Notes under the pieces: generated by a model | Told to the model about the DNA's origin: nothing | The model's database searches: none | The model's input: the letters and a program-made list of their open reading frames with translations, nothing else | DNA from: Pleurodeles waltl | Taxonomy: Eukaryota; Chordata; Amphibia; Caudata; Salamandridae | Assembly: GCF_031143425.1 (NCBI RefSeq) | Contig: NC_090437.1 | Span: 1,178,966,863-1,179,030,862 of the forward strand | DNA length: 64,000 bases | Reading direction: 5' to 3' | Shown: positions 21,985 through 34,301 of the stretch, piece after piece | Layout: every line of letters starts with the position of its first letter | Numbering within the stretch: position 1 is the first letter of the stretch | Program-made: the position numbers and the translations under genes

Positions 21985-23300
21985 AAACTACATTAATGCT
22001 ACTTATTAAAATGTACATAAAAGAGATAAAAATGTCTACGTTGACAAGCAAACCAAGCCGAAAGCAGGCTTAAATCAAAAATGAATATTTAGAATTTCAA
22101 ATAAAAAAGTGCAAAATGTGAAATTTAACAGTATTCATGATCCTGCAGGAAAACTCAAATTTCATCAATGGAGATCAAATCCAGGAAAGACCCCACTTGG
22201 CAGACAATAAGCTGGTCAGCACATCAGGCATGAGATCCAAAAAGCACACATGTTCCGGTGCCTCAGCCATAGTTCCGACCAAGTGGGAAGCATTCAGTGC
22301 AATGCCAGATGTTGGAGCCACTAAATTCACAACAGGTGGTTCATAAGAGTCATCTCACAACAACGGCAATCTCAATGGACATATGTGGCAATGAACCCTC
22401 ATCAAGAGCATCATCACACCTGTATGCAAAGAAGGTAATTTCTGTACAGCAAGACACACCTCTAGTGTGTATGCAAAGGGACACCACAACCAACGGAAGA
22501 CAGGCTGCACACAGTATTTCCAACAGTGATGCTCTGAAATACAGCATCATGCATTCACGACACCGGAAGCCTGGTGGAAGCTCCATCAATTCTTCTTGTT
22601 GAGCTGGGGCAGCCATTGTGAATATTAAAATAGCAACAGCAGAATACGGCCAATTAATGGCAAAGTTATTGGGAATCGAAAAAAGTTAGTGGATGGCTGA
22701 AGGTATAACTTCGAACACGGTCTGGAAAGTGCTAGCAAACCCAGAACCAACAGCCTTAAAAAAGTGTACAGTCCTACTGGAATTGGATGCATTACAAATG
22801 GGGTTGACCAATTCAATTAAATGTTTGGGGAAGTTTGTATGTAGTAGGGACTATGGGGGTTATTCCAACTTTGGAGGAAGTGGTAATCTGTCCCAAAAGT
22901 GACGGTAAAGTGACGGATATACCACCAGCCGTATTACGAGTCCATTATATCCTATGGAACTCGTAATACGGCTGGTGGTAAATCCGTCACATTTACCCCC
23001 CTATATCTTTGCAGACGACCTTGCCACTTGGAAGTCAAACGAGAGCCATGTGTTTTTGAAACAAAAGGTATTTCAGTCTGCTCAGCTTGTCAAAATTACA
23101 TTATAAGTAGCAATATGAGGCCATAAGTCTGCTACATTTATCTCATGGGGGGGCACATTGGAACACATTATTGCAGCAAGTTACGATCTGATAAACCAAG
23201 ATCACATAAGCAATGCCAAGCCTCATACACAACAATGCTGATCATTCAGCATTAAATAACTCCCATTCTAGAGCTGCTGAAACACTAGATGAATCAGAGG
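21985..23300 (-). other. ERV copy B region between env and the 3' LTR, unassigned
   Basis: By position this should hold the 3' end of env, accessory sequence and the polypurine tract of ERV copy B. The minus frame 22350-22616 has a hydrophobic run (LCAACLPLVVVSLCIH) that could be a membrane segment. The foldback MITE at 22855-22998 interrupts the stretch. Nothing else is recognisable. Confidence 0.3.
22855..22998. mobile_element. Foldback MITE with a 36-bp hairpin
   Basis: Starts GGGGGTTATTCCAACTTTGG. The core 22910-22945 pairs with 22954-22990 (GTGACGGAT(A/T)TACCACCAGC... against its complement) with one mismatch and one bulge around an 8-nt loop, TATATCCT. The right end TTTACCCCCC is shorter than the left. 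CTA flanks both sides, which is a possible 3-bp duplication. Confidence 0.7.
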
Positions 23301-23994
23301 AACAGGACTACCCTTCAGATAACAAGCCAAATTCGCTATGGCTGCATTTACAAGTCCTATGCACGGATATCTCGGTACAAACCATAGAATGACTCACAGA
23401 AGTCTTGCATTCACTTCCACTAAGAAAGACCTCTGTCTTGCCATTCAGAGATTTGTAATTGAAAGGTAACTCCCACATCTTATGGATGTAACTGTCTCCT
23501 ACGTGTTCAAATCTGCCTACTGGAAAAACTTTCAACAAACACAACGTGATTTGGAATATTGAAATGGGCAGATTAATCATTCCACGTATTATCCAAATTG
23601 ACGATGGAATTTAAGCCACAGTAAAAGGCAACCTTTCTAACTTTTTGATGTTAAGAATAATGTAACTAGCTTCTATCTTAGCCATTATCTTTTGTTGCTG
23701 TGTCAGGTTGAAAGCGGCAAGTAACTCCGTGGAGTTAATGTGCTGCTAGGGAATTCAGCCATTTTTAAGAACTTGTAATGTCCAACCTAGCTGCATAAAA
23801 GACCTAAGCTGACTCTGTCCATGATGTAAAAGTGACATGTCATTTTGCATAATGTCAATTGCAGAAGACACAATGTTATTTAATGTGTAAATGCGGGTGG
23901 ACAAGGTGTTCATATCATGATCGGCAACTACTAAAACTTTCACCAGAATTTTCTTATAGATCTGCCTTAAACGTGCTGCAGTTTCCATTTGTGA

Positions 23995-24785
23995 AAGCTT
24001 TCAAATTTCATCATACATTGCATATACAAAATGTTTTGAACATGGCTTTGACAAGGCTGCAGTCTGGTACATTGCCGGTAAACGTGGTAGCAGTTTATTC
24101 TCTAGTGTTCATAGAAAATACACATCCTTACGTAGGGACATTTTCTTAGAACATCTGCGTGTTAGTTACAAAAACACTTTCTAGTCTTAGTACAGGTCAG
24201 AGGGAGATTCCGACCAGGAACCTACAACTAGATGCTGAATGCCCCGTTGCAGATGCTGATGCAGATTACAGGCCTTTGCTCAGGTATGAGGGTTGATGTC
24301 CTCCCGGGGGAACCTGAAAGGCAGACTTAGAGCTTCACATGCTGTGCTCGAAATATAACTTAGAGAGAAACTAATCTAGCAGCACTATGATAGCTTTATT
24401 CTTGTGCTTCACTCTCAACGTTACTATTTTAATCCTACTGTGTTGTATAGTTCTGGTTATTGCAGCTCACGCTTTGCTATCTAAAATACAGTCGTTTTAT
24501 TAAACCAATCTTTAAAACTCAAACTGCCTTTGTCATTTATATATGAGACCGTACTGTGTATGAGAGAACCGGTTGTGACCTGAGTGACCACGACTTCCCT
24601 GGGAAGTACTAAGATGTCATGCGCTCGGCTGACCAATTGTCTCTTCCCCTGTGAAGAGATGCAAAACCCGGATTTAGATTGACAAGGGTCCTTCACCGTG
24701 GGTCAGACTTAGTCCCCCACACTGTGGACGATCTTGCCGCTCAAAATCCAGTAGTCTCATTAGGATAATGAGAGCCTACGCGACA
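23995..24785 (+). mobile_element. ERV-family LTR in inverted orientation inside env
   Basis: The plus strand here matches the minus strand of LTR A (1261-~2050) along about 790 bp: AAGGCTGCAG, CACATCCTTACGTAGGGA, GGCCTTTGCTCAGGTATG, CTGGTTATTGCAG, TGTCATGCGCTCGGCT and AATCCAGTAGTCTCATTAG. It ends ..GCGACA at 24785. The LTR start (TGTTGT...) is missing, so it is truncated at about 23995. Env pieces on the opposite strand lie on both sides. Confidence 0.75.
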
Positions 24786-26224
24786 CTGGGACCTAACAAG
24801 AAAGCGTGTAAGTCTACATCATCTGAGAGGAGACTAAGGTGTTCTTTTAAAGCCCCTTGTGGAGTTTACTAGATGTGCATGAGAACTATTTGTGTCCACT
24901 GGCCACAATAGCCACTCGTTGGGACTAGAAAGTAATGAATTAAAGGTAACATTCTGAACCCAACTCTTGAGCTGTTCTTCAGTGACATTCAAAATTGTTT
25001 GCCAATTGTCAAATTTTGCAAATGAGGGAATACTGGACACGTTCATTTCTTCTAACCCAAGGCAAGTTGTTTGCTGGACTGTGTCATTTAGAAATATCAT
25101 TTGTAATGGAATTAAGGAAACTCTAAATAAAGCTTTGGTGCCTTGAATTTACCAGTCTCTGATTCCCCAAACACTCTTTAAGTCCTATAGCCAACTGGGA
25201 AACAAAGGAATCTGGATTAATCAGTTTTGTGTTGGTTAGTAATATTTTTCTCACTTTCTATGGTGATAATTTGAAATAATAGGACTCAACTTTTCTAGCA
25301 TCATACCTAGTAAAATATGCAACTGTTCCCATATATGTTTGTTAACTCCCTACTGGAGGAGCCAGACAATGTTCCCATTGTGTGTAATTGTAAACTATTC
25401 TTAAGGTGCCAGCTCAGTGTAGAAAATGGTGTCTGCAATAGCTATAAAAGAACATTTCTGTATCATTGGCTGTATTCATGTAAACATCTTCATCACAAAT
25501 AAGGTGTAATATTCAATCTCAGAAAGCATAGAATCAACTGTTTTTGCATCCCAATCATTAGAAACAACCCTGTGTAATAGTATCATTCATTGACACTTCG
25601 AAAACATATGGAAATGGAATCATTTCTGTAGGGCCAACGATATCATACAGTCTTAAATCCCAAACAATCCTATCAGGAAATGGAAGAGCTGAAATGTTCA
25701 CAAGGGACAAGTCTCTTTGCATCTTATGTGAGAACAGATAAAGCTTTAAAACTTCATCCACCAGTTCAACAGCAGAGCATTCAGGAAGATAATGACCATA
25801 TATCAGCAGAAAGAAAAGGATGAAGAAAGCAACCCAAAGCAGAAAGGCAAGCAGTGTCAGTATTAACTACTAATAGCACCATAGATAAAGTAAGTAATTT
25901 TGTGTGTGCAAGTTGAAAAGCTTGCATGCTCTTGATACAGGTGTGATAGCTGATACTTAAAGGTTTGAAGAAAACTTGTTAATGTCAGCAGAGTAACCAG
26001 AAGCAGTCTCTGCAAAAACTGGACCCGGTCCAGAACTTGTAGATGTATCCAATGGTGGATCCTAGTAAACAATTTCATCCATTTGTGTTGCATTTGAATA
26101 GTAGAGAGCTACGTTATGAACATTTCTTGTCAATGAAGCGTGACAGGAATCACCAAAATTAATTCTCTGACTTCCCAGGCTCCGGGAAATATTTTCAGCA
26201 TTGTTCAGTGCTTGAAGAGGAATA

Positions 26225-26840
26225 TATGACGAAACAACGACTGCAAAAAAAACTACTGCCTTAACAACGAGGTCGGAACACCGACCTCGTTGCTACTACT
26301 AATGATTTTACCACGAATGCCTTAACAACGATATTTCGTTGTAAAGGCATTCCTGATAAAAACATTAGCAATAGGCACCATTCACCCTACATCCCTCACG
26401 CCACCCCCCTAACCCCACCCCAAAACCTAAAACCCCCTGACCCCCCACCCACTCCCCAAAACCAAAAACGCCCCACCCCCCCAAACCCACCCCAAAACCG
26501 AAAACCCCGTGACTCCCCAAAACCAAAAACGCCCCACCCCCAACCCCACCCTAAAACCTAAAACCCCCTGACCCCCCACCCACTCCCCAAAACCAAAAAC
26601 GCCCCACCCCCCAACCTCACCCCAAAACCTAAAACCCCTGACCCCCCACCCACTCCCCAAAACCTAAACCCACCACTTACCTTCGCCAACTCCCTTCTTT
26701 GTACCTTAACCACGCATGTTCGTTGTTCAGAACATACGTAGTTAAGGCACAAAAAACCAAAGTCGTGGTTAAAAAAAGCGTTGTTGCGCTTTCGTTAACC
26801 ACGACCTTCGTAAAAAAAAAGTCGTAAAAAAGGATGTTTA
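26225..26840. mobile_element. Hairpin-rich non-coding insert of unknown class
   Basis: An insert in ERV env. The left end has two strong hairpins: 26265-26276 with 26281-26292 (12-bp perfect stem, loop AACA) and 26315-26331 with 26336-26352 (17 bp, one mismatch). The right part has 26704-26721 with 26730-26747 (18 bp, two mismatches). The motif CCTTAAC(A/C)ACG recurs in the hairpins at both ends. Outermost, ACGACT (left) pairs with AGTCGT (right). Between them is a C-rich tandem array. No target duplication was found. It could be a DNA-transposon derivative, but the superfamily is not clear. Confidence 0.5.
26400..26668. repeat. C-rich tandem repeat, roughly 70-bp unit
   Basis: Units built from CACTCCCCAAAACCAAAAACG, then CCCCACCCC.., CACCCCAAAACCTAAAACC and CCCTGACCCCCCACC recur about four times with small variation. 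One strand has almost no G. The open minus frames across it are low-complexity artefacts. Confidence 0.85.
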
Positions 26841-26886
26841 CCCTTGAAGAGGTATATCCCATGGGATAGTGAGAGAGGTATGGGAA

Positions 26887-28539
26887 CTATCCAGGAGTCC
26901 TCTTGGTCAACTGTGCAGGATTGGACACATGGTGTAATATGACATTGTCAATTGAAACAAAGTGGTTTTCTTTAGACTCAGGCAGTGGAGGTAGAATGAA
27001 AGTTCTAGGGCCATGTATTCCCAAAACTGTAACCAATGGTAAATATGATAGAACAAACTCCTCCTTCACAGATATCTTTTCTCAAACCAGATCCCCAAGT
27101 TTAGTTATCCAGCCTTTGGACAGTAGCAAGTTCCTCATTCCCAAGGTGGCAGACTATGACGATGAATTTCCGCCAGAGAACTCTTTCATTTGTGTCAAAA
27201 GATGTTTCTGCCACCACTGCACCGGGGCTATCAAGATCCGTGACATGCATAGATATCCCGAACGGGAACTCATAAGGGGTTATGTCCATTAAAATACTTT
27301 CTAGGTATATTATTTAGTGCTCTTTGGACTCCATACAGGTGAAGAAACCAACTATGACCTGAAACTAGTACTCTCGCTGTTAAGGATTTCTTTAAGTTTC
27401 GGTTTTCCGCTCCACAATTGAATTTCCCTCGGGATGATATGGAGAACTGTAATGCATCCCATCACCTGTTATTGCCATGGTGTCCCTGAATGCCCTGGAG
27501 GTAAAGGCAGGGCCCTGGTCCCAGTGGAATGCTGCGACTGCATATGTCCCATTAAAGACTTGCAAATCTTTAATAGCAGTTTGAGCATCAGCTGATCATT
27601 GTGGCTACACTCACAGAAAACTGAAGCACGAATCAACAGCAACTAATATATATATTGTATGCACCATCTTGTTGTAAGGGACTACAGTGGTCCAGGTACA
27701 CACATTGCAGTGGTTTGTTGGAAATTAAGTGGGGTTTCTACAGTGGGCATTTGATGGTGGACCATTTAGTTGGCTGGATATACAGCTTGACCTATCTGTA
27801 AAGAACAGGCCACTAATAGCATTTTTGTAGCAGTGAGGTAGTAGCTGCCACACCAGCATGGCCTGACGCACCCCCCTCATGTGCTGCCTTAATGAGATAT
27901 TGTCTCTGGTCTTGGTTGGGGATCACACAATCTCCCACCCCTGATATTGTTGCAAATGCAATGTTTGGGCACTTAAGTGGTAAGAGCATTTTGCAGGATA
28001 TGCTTTTGACAAGGGCTTACTATCTGCCGAAGCTTTCACAGCAGTTAATGTTTCATCATCCATTCTTGTCTGAGAATGAGTGATAGCAGCAACAGAAGCT
28101 GTAGCTACTGCAGATTTGGCAGCTTCATCAACCACAACGTGTCCTACAAGAGTATTCCTACATGTTGGTAACCCAATGTATGGACTACAGAGGCCTGTGG
28201 TAGCTTCTCTTTTAAATCAGCTGCCTTTCCCACAAGAATTTGTGTTTAATGGTCTTACCCTTGGAATCTCTGCAACCTGTTAAGGCACCAGAAATGTAAG
28301 TATTCATTGCAGGTCTGGACACAGTAATACGAATCGCACACAATCAAGGTTGAACTTTCAAGATTTGTTTGTTCCAGTGCCAAGGTTAGAACCTTAAGCT
28401 CAGCAAGATGTGCTGTGCAGTCCCCAAAGGGTCTATGTATAGGTATATAGAGGGTGGAATTCAGCATCCTTCATTACTCCACTGACAGCTGTGCAAGCCA
28501 CAGAGTGTTGGTGTTTAGTATTTACAGCTGGTTGAGGTG
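26887..28539 (-). pseudogene. ERV copy B pol: RNase H second half and integrase
   Basis: Reading minus, right to left: 28255-28539 is the second half of RNase H (SVACTAVSGV, then FGDCTAHLAELKVLTLAL with the catalytic Glu, then VCDSYYCVQTC with the third acidic residue). A degraded zinc-binding and catalytic-core integrase follows (about 27300-28200). An integrase C-terminal domain lies at about 26887-27289 (GDLV..E, SIDNVILHHVS). Many stops are present. The upstream half of RNase H lies across the chromovirus insertion at 35880. The RNase H and RT wording looks spuma/class III-like rather than gamma- or betaretroviral, but this is tentative. Confidence 0.65.
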
Positions 28540-29939
28540 TGTCAAGATGGGGCCACTCACCTGAAAAGCAGGATGTCTGCAGGGGTGATGGTATGTTCCC
28601 CCGACCTCCTGGAACACCACTCAGCACTTCCATGTGGACACAGAAACCCCAGCAGGTGTCCCAAAAGGAAAGGGGGAGTGGAAGAGACAGAGACAAAACA
28701 CTGCCACGCCTTGCCGGTCCAGCCAGGCACCCTGTATCTTCGGGGGAGGCAGGTCGTTGTTGACAGAGTGATAGTAGAGTTAGTGCACTCAACTTCCTTG
28801 AAACTGAATCTCTCTTTCTGATATGGGCACGGGAGCGGTATAAGAACACTGGGATACTCAAGCACTTTTCTTGGATAATAATAACTGTTGGCACAATTAC
28901 TAACACTGCAGTACCAAAAACCCAAACTGAGTACCATAACAATAAGTACTGCAACACTAGGGATGGCTTCACAGAGATTCACTGTTGCACACTACAATTA
29001 GAACTGTGGTTGCACTTATCATGCACAAGAAAGACAAATAAGGACATTAATTATATCACATATAACTTTCCTGCATGCATAGGGTTAAACTAAAAGGAAC
29101 AAAAACAATCCAAGAAATACAAATGTCCATTCTGGGTTCAAACAGTTAGGGTGTCACAGTTTGATGTGGTTTCACAGTGTGTGAAAAACCCTTCAAAAAG
29201 CAAATTCCTCAAACCTGAAACACAGGCATGAATGACAGAATTTAAATCCAAGAGTTATGCTATTAGAGAAAGAAAAGTCACGTAAATTCTCTTTTAAAAT
29301 TGCACTGTCACTTTTTGAGCTCAGCAGATTTCCTGAAGCACATTTAGAAAAGTCACTACAATAATAATATAGAATGTTCTGAAATAAATTTGTCTCTTCA
29401 AGATAATCACTCTGCCAAAATACGAGGTCTGAAATACACCAGCCGTTTTAGGAAAGCGCGGCGCTCAAAAACAAACTCCCTTTAGAATACTAGTCACTTA
29501 GCTTTAGTCTTTTCCGGAGCTCTGGAGGAATGCCTGGTGTCAGCTGGTAAAGGAACAAAGAAAAAAATTGCCTCAAAAGTCCTGAATACGAGGATGACAG
29601 CAGGGGCTGGACTGCCAAGTCAGATGCTGAGATCAGGAAGCAAATCAAAGCCAATCAGGGAGGCATGTTTTTGAATCTGCTATTTCTAGCCAATCAGGAA
29701 AGCAGTTGAGTTTCCACATGTGGATGAGTCACCACACCCAATTAGAAGCACATGTCTACACCTGATCACATTAGCAAACAAGCATTGGTAAAACAAGCAT
29801 TGATAAAATCAATTGTGTAACACAGCACATTATGTTTACCTAGAAACATGAAGGTTTAACCAAGAACAGAGATATGATTTAACTCTAATCCCGGGGATGC
29901 TGACAGATAATGCAGGGGGCACCTTGGGGATTCCTGTTA
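28540..29939 (-). mobile_element. Chromovirus 3' LTR
   Basis: Starts TGTCAAGATGG (plus sense) and ends CCTGTTA, where the other LTR keeps CCTGACA. It aligns with 34479-35879 throughout, with scattered substitutions. CAAAGCCAATC at about 29648 is discussed in the findings as a possible self-primer. Confidence 0.9.
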
Positions 29940-29954
29940 GTCCTCCCCACCAAG

Positions 29955-31214
29955 AACCCTCTCAAAGGGCGGGGCTTGGAAGGGTGCAGGAAATGGAAGT
30001 TTTTAGTAAGACGTGGAGCATAAACTGTGGATGTGGGTTCCCAGGAATTGTCCTCAGGCCCATAGCCTTTCTAAGCCAACAAATAGTGTAGAACACCATG
30101 GAAGCACCTGGAGTCAAGAATTTTGGCCACTTCAAATTCCCATTGCCTGTGTACTTTTACCGGGGGAGGTGGTGGGACATTGCGGGTATCAGGGGAATAT
30201 GGACGGAGTAACGACACATGAAACACAGGGTGTACCTTGAAATCATCTGGCGATGTTAATTCTACTACCACAGGATTAATGATTTTGGCAATAGGAAAGG
30301 GGCCTAGATATCGGGGTTTTAATTTTCTGGATCCTGATGGAGATGAGACCCACACTTGATCTCCTATCTGATAAGAGGGAGCAGGGCTCCTTCTTTTGTC
30401 TGCTTGTTTTTTACTTGAGCTTGGTAGTGTTTTAAATGGTGCTGTACTTGTGTTTGAATCTCTTGTAACTCTTTATGGTGTTTCTGTACTGATGGGACTC
30501 TTGTGGATGTTTGGGACCCAGTTATAGGTAGCATTCTTGGGTGCAGACCAAACAAACAGTAAAATGGGGATACTCTTGTACCCATGTGGACACTGTTGTT
30601 ATATACAAATTCAACAAGAGGTAAAGCCTTATCCCACTCAGTAGACCATGTGTCAGTGTAAAATCTCAGGATTTGCTCCAGTGATTGGTTGGCACGTTCC
30701 GTCTGCCCCAATCCGTTTGTGGATGATATGCAGGGGACAAGCGGATGACCATACCGTCAGAAGAGCAGAATCTATGCCGAAACAGTGATATAAATTGGGT
30801 GTTACGACCGGAAACAATTGTGGTGGGCAACCCATGAAGCCATACAATGTGTTGGACAAACAAATCAGAGAGCTTGGAAGCCATAGGGAGGCAGTTTAAT
30901 AGAACAAAATGAGACATTTTAGTTAGGTAATCTATAACCACCCATATGACAATGTGTCCATTGGAAGCTGAGAGATCAGAAATAAAATCCATACTTATGG
31001 TATGCCATGGGGCCACAGGAATTGGCATGGGAAGTAACAATCCTGTGGCTGGAGTATGTGGGGTTTTAGCCCGAACACAGGTGGAACAAGTCTGGACGTA
31101 GCTTCTGACATACTGCACAAGTGTGGGCCACCAAAACCACCTTTGACAGAGTTCTAACATCTTTTTCTCACCCGGGTGACCTACAAGGACAGAATCATGT
31201 CCCCAGTGTAACAC
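29955..31214 (-). pseudogene. Chromovirus integrase with C-terminal chromodomain
   Basis: 30666-31214 has the zinc-binding part (GHPGEKKML..., CSTCVRA) and the catalytic core. The first Asp is present in SMDFISDL. The second motif reads IVSGRNTQF where families have SDRG, so the second catalytic Asp is lost. 30364-30711 gives the Glu region (GQTERANQSLEQILR) in another frame and the following helix. 30071-30355 gives the GPF-type module (LGPFPIAKI, HPVFHVSLLRPY) and then a chromodomain (QWEFEVAKILDSRC, HYLLA). The chromodomain's KGYGPEDNSWEP part continues in another frame to about 30010. A chromodomain here defines chromoviruses and is thought to target integration to particular chromatin. 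Confidence 0.88.
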
Positions 31215-31439
31215 TGTATCCCGTAATTCTTTGGTAGGGACTACAACTGATCAGCACGGTATAGTAAACCCTCTTTTTCATACACATCAGTTGAACAGGG
31301 AACCTTGTGTTGGGCTACCTGTATTTTCTCATGGAACTCTTGGAAAGTGCACACAGCCACAATTTTTCTGGGGGTATAATGCTTCTGACCTGTTCTAGCG
31401 CAACATCATAGGAGAAACCCATCCTAGACAATGTGTCTG

Positions 31440-32544
31440 CCTTTTGTTGTGTAGTACCAGGCCTATAGGTGATTACGAAGTCAAACTTGTTAAAGAACAG
31501 AAGCCAGCATAATTAACGAGGTGTCAGGGCCCTGGTCACTTGTAAAAACTATAAATTACGGTGATCTGTGTAAATAGTTAACATGTGTCTAGCTCCTAGT
31601 AGGTGGTGACGCCATTCCTGGAAGGCAAGCTTGATGGTCAGAAGTTCCCGCTCTGCCATTGCTCTGCGGGTAGCAATTTCTTTGAGAAGTAAGCTACTGG
31701 ATGGAAATGCCCAGACTCAGGATCTCGTTGAGACAAGACACCACCCACTGCCATTTGGGAAGTGTCTGCTTCCACGAAAAATGGCTGAGCCGGTTTGGGA
31801 TGATGGAGAATGGGTGTTCAGTGAATGTGTTTTTAAGATGTTGGAAAGCTTTCTCAGCTTCTGCATCCCAGAGAAAATTAACCCCCTTTCGTAGGAGACG
31901 TATTTATGGGAGATACCACAGTAGAAAAGTGGGGTATAAATCTCCGATAAAAATTAGCAAAGCCCAAAAACGGTTGCATTTCCTTGATGGATCTTGGGGC
32001 TTCCCAATCCAGGATGACCTGTACCTTCGACCTATCCATGGAAATTCCATTGGGAGTGATCACATATCCCAGGAATTCTACAGTTGTAGCGTGAAAAACA
32101 CATTTTTCCAGCTTGGCGAAGAGATGATGCTCACGAAGCCATTGTAAAACCGCCCTTACATGCTCTATGTGTTCCTCAGTGGAAGACGAATAGATCAAAA
32201 TGTCACCTACGTATACCACTACACAGATATCCAGAAACTCCTGCAGCACTTCATTGATGAAAAATTGAAACGCTGCAGGAGCGTTACACAACCCGAAAGG
32301 CATCACTGTGTACTCAAAGAGTCTGAATTTAGTTCCACTCATCCCCCTTCAACACTTGGATCAAGTGGTAGGTGCCCCGGAGGTCGAGTTTAGTATAAAT
32401 GGTCGACTGACGTACCTGATCTAAAAGCACCGGGATCAACAGAAGTGGATACTGATTTTTTATGGTCACTTTGTGCACTGCGCGACAATCTATAGAGGCG
32501 CGTAGCTCGCGATTCTTTTTGGGCATGCAGAACAAAGACGACAA
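31440..32544 (-). pseudogene. Chromovirus reverse transcriptase and RNase H
   Basis: 32329-32544 and 31878-32342 cover the RT palm: FCMPKKN..LRASIDCRAVHK, YTKLDLRGTYH (first catalytic Asp), MPFGLCNAPAAFQ, and VVVYVGDILIYS at the active site. The usual YxDD is YVGD here, so one catalytic Asp is missing. GYVITPNGI and GFANFYRRFIPHFS follow. RNase H (about 31440-31860, no long open frame) still shows [24 protein letters not shown] and YTDHRNL, ending in QQKADTLSR. Confidence 0.88.
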
Positions 32545-32550
32545 TACTGG

Positions 32551-33297
32551 CTACGTTGAATGACAAATTAAACCCTTAGCCAATAGATCATCCAGGTAGT
32601 CTCGCAGGTATTGATTCTCAGGCTCAGAAATAGCATACACCCTACTACATGTTAGAGTTGCCCCTGGAATCAAGTCTATAAGACAATCGTATGACCTATG
32701 TGGCGGCAGCTGGGTGGCCTTCTGTTCACTAAAGACATCATGGAAGTCTTTATATGGTGCAGGAATGGTCAGTGTGTCATCCAGCTTGCTAGCCGTACTA
32801 TGTGTGGGCCCACAATGCAAGGGTGTCAATAATAATAGTTTGTCTTGGTAACAGGAGTGCCAGCAATGTTTAGAGTCTAATGCCACTGTCCTTGCTGCCC
32901 AGTCAATTTTGGGATTGTGTAACTGAAGCCAGGGTATCCCCAAAATAGCTCCAAATACTGGGGTATCTATGAGGTCAAACTGAATTTGTTCTGTATGGTT
33001 GTTTGCACAAAGCATGGACAAGGGTATTGTTTGATAAACGATAAGCCCGGAGGACAATTATGAGCCATCCACAGCTCTGACTGGTTCAAGGACATCTGTT
33101 CTGACAGTCGCAATATTTAGGGTTTTAGCCAAACCCAAGTCTAAAAAGTTTCTGGTAGCACCAGAGTCAAGCAATATGGGAATTACCCTACGAACCTGAG
33201 GGGACAACACTAAGGTCACAATAAGAGTTAGATATGGAGGTACTGGACTGGTGGTACTACCCAGAATATGTGAGACCATATTGAAAGAAGAGCTCAA
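32551..33297 (-). pseudogene. Chromovirus protease and RT N-terminus
   Basis: 33058-33297 holds the aspartic protease active site LLDSGATRNFLD. 32551-33057 continues the protease (GIPWLQLHNPKIDW) and enters RT (DVFSEQKATQLPPHR, YDCLIDLIPGA). A stop separates the two frames. Confidence 0.85.
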
Positions 33298-33326
33298 TAA
33301 AATGGTCTCAGAAGTTATAGAACCAG

Positions 33327-34301
33327 TTAGTTTTCCACCTGGTCAGGAAGGGAGAATTCAGGCCTTGTTACTGCTCCGATGGTTTTCTTTGGAGCAGTAG
33401 GCTTGTTAGGACATTCCCAAGCAAAATGCCCTGCCTTTCTGCAGTATAAACACAGTTTCAATTTTTTCCTACGTTCTTTCTCTTCCTTAGATAGTGGACC
33501 CCGCACACTTCCAATTTGCATGGGCTCAGGTGTATCATGAGTGGGAATAGTGGACTCCTTTTTCTCAGGTTTGAGCACCAGTAAGCGTGTGTCACCCCGG
33601 AATTCTTCCCCCTCACGTTCACTCAAGCGGTGATTCAATCGTACCACCAGGTCAATGAACTCGGAACACTCCGTGGGAGGTTCCACAATTTGGGCTAGAA
33701 CATCCTTGAGATTGTTCCGAAGGCCACGATAGAAGAGGGAGGTCCTCTTCTCCTCGGGCCACTCAGTCTCGGCCACCAACCAATTGAAAGAGTTGATATA
33801 GGACAGTAGATCCTTGTTTCCCTGGTGCAAATTCAGCAACTCATTGTCAATGGCTTGCACAAAGAGTTGTCTGGCAAACAGTTTCCACAAGGCTTCCTTG
33901 AACCGGTTGAAATCATACAGTATAGGGTCATTGCGCTTCACCAGCAGAATAGACCAATTAGCTGCATTGCCTCCCAAATAAGAGATAATAAAAGCTACCT
34001 TTGCAGCATCATTGGGGAATGAAGCTGCCCAACACAAAAACTGTAGCTGGCACTGGTTAAGAAAAATGTTGATCTTGGCACTATCTCCAAAATACCTTTC
34101 TGGAGCTAAGGGCACAGGGGTTGGTGTTGTGACCATTACCTGCATGGGTTGAGTGGTAGAAGTCGTTGGTCCTGAATCGGGTCTAGGAACATGATTAGAC
34201 AGGTCAAACCGAGGGGCCTGTAGTACTGGAGATCTTTGATTTAGTTTGACTTCTCCCCAGGGGGTGTCTTGTGGTTTATACTGCTGTAGTTCAGTGTGCA
34301 A
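33327..34301 (-). pseudogene. Chromovirus Gag
   Basis: A 324-codon open frame. The capsid-like region (ERYFGDSAKINIFLNQCQLQ, FISYLGGNAANW, NLHQGNKDLLSYINSF) is followed by a CCHC zinc knuckle, CLYCRKAGHFAWEC, near the C-terminus. This is the arrangement of vertebrate Sushi-like chromovirus Gag, the family from which the mammalian PEG10/RTL genes were domesticated. The N-terminus is cut by a stop near 34302, so the frame is probably truncated. There is no sign of domestication: the element keeps its LTRs. Confidence 0.85.

Larger units (their letters stand above)
23308..26870 (-). pseudogene. ERV copy B env remnant
   Basis: Several minus-strand pieces lie after pol in the env position. 25558-25761 and 24834-25100 are surface-protein-like. 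The latter has at least five N-glycosylation sequons (NDT, NVS, NVT, NSS, NST) in 88 codons. 23755-23988 has a long heptad-like helix (YTLNNIVSSAIDIMQND) of the type found in transmembrane subunits. 23308-23580 is cysteine-spaced (SECKTS...MVCTEI...CKC). Stops and frameshifts separate all of them. Two insertions (23995-24785 and ~26225-26840) interrupt the gene. The assignment rests on position, glycosylation and helix pattern. No furin site or fusion peptide was identified. Confidence 0.5.

Noticed and set aside
26427..26752. Gly/Phe-rich protein frames
   Set aside because: Direct translation of the C-rich tandem array. Low-complexity artefact.
33327..34301. Domesticated Sushi-class gag gene (PEG10/RTL-like)
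   Set aside because: The frame sits inside a complete element with both LTRs and a broken pol, with no sign of a host promoter or of selection.
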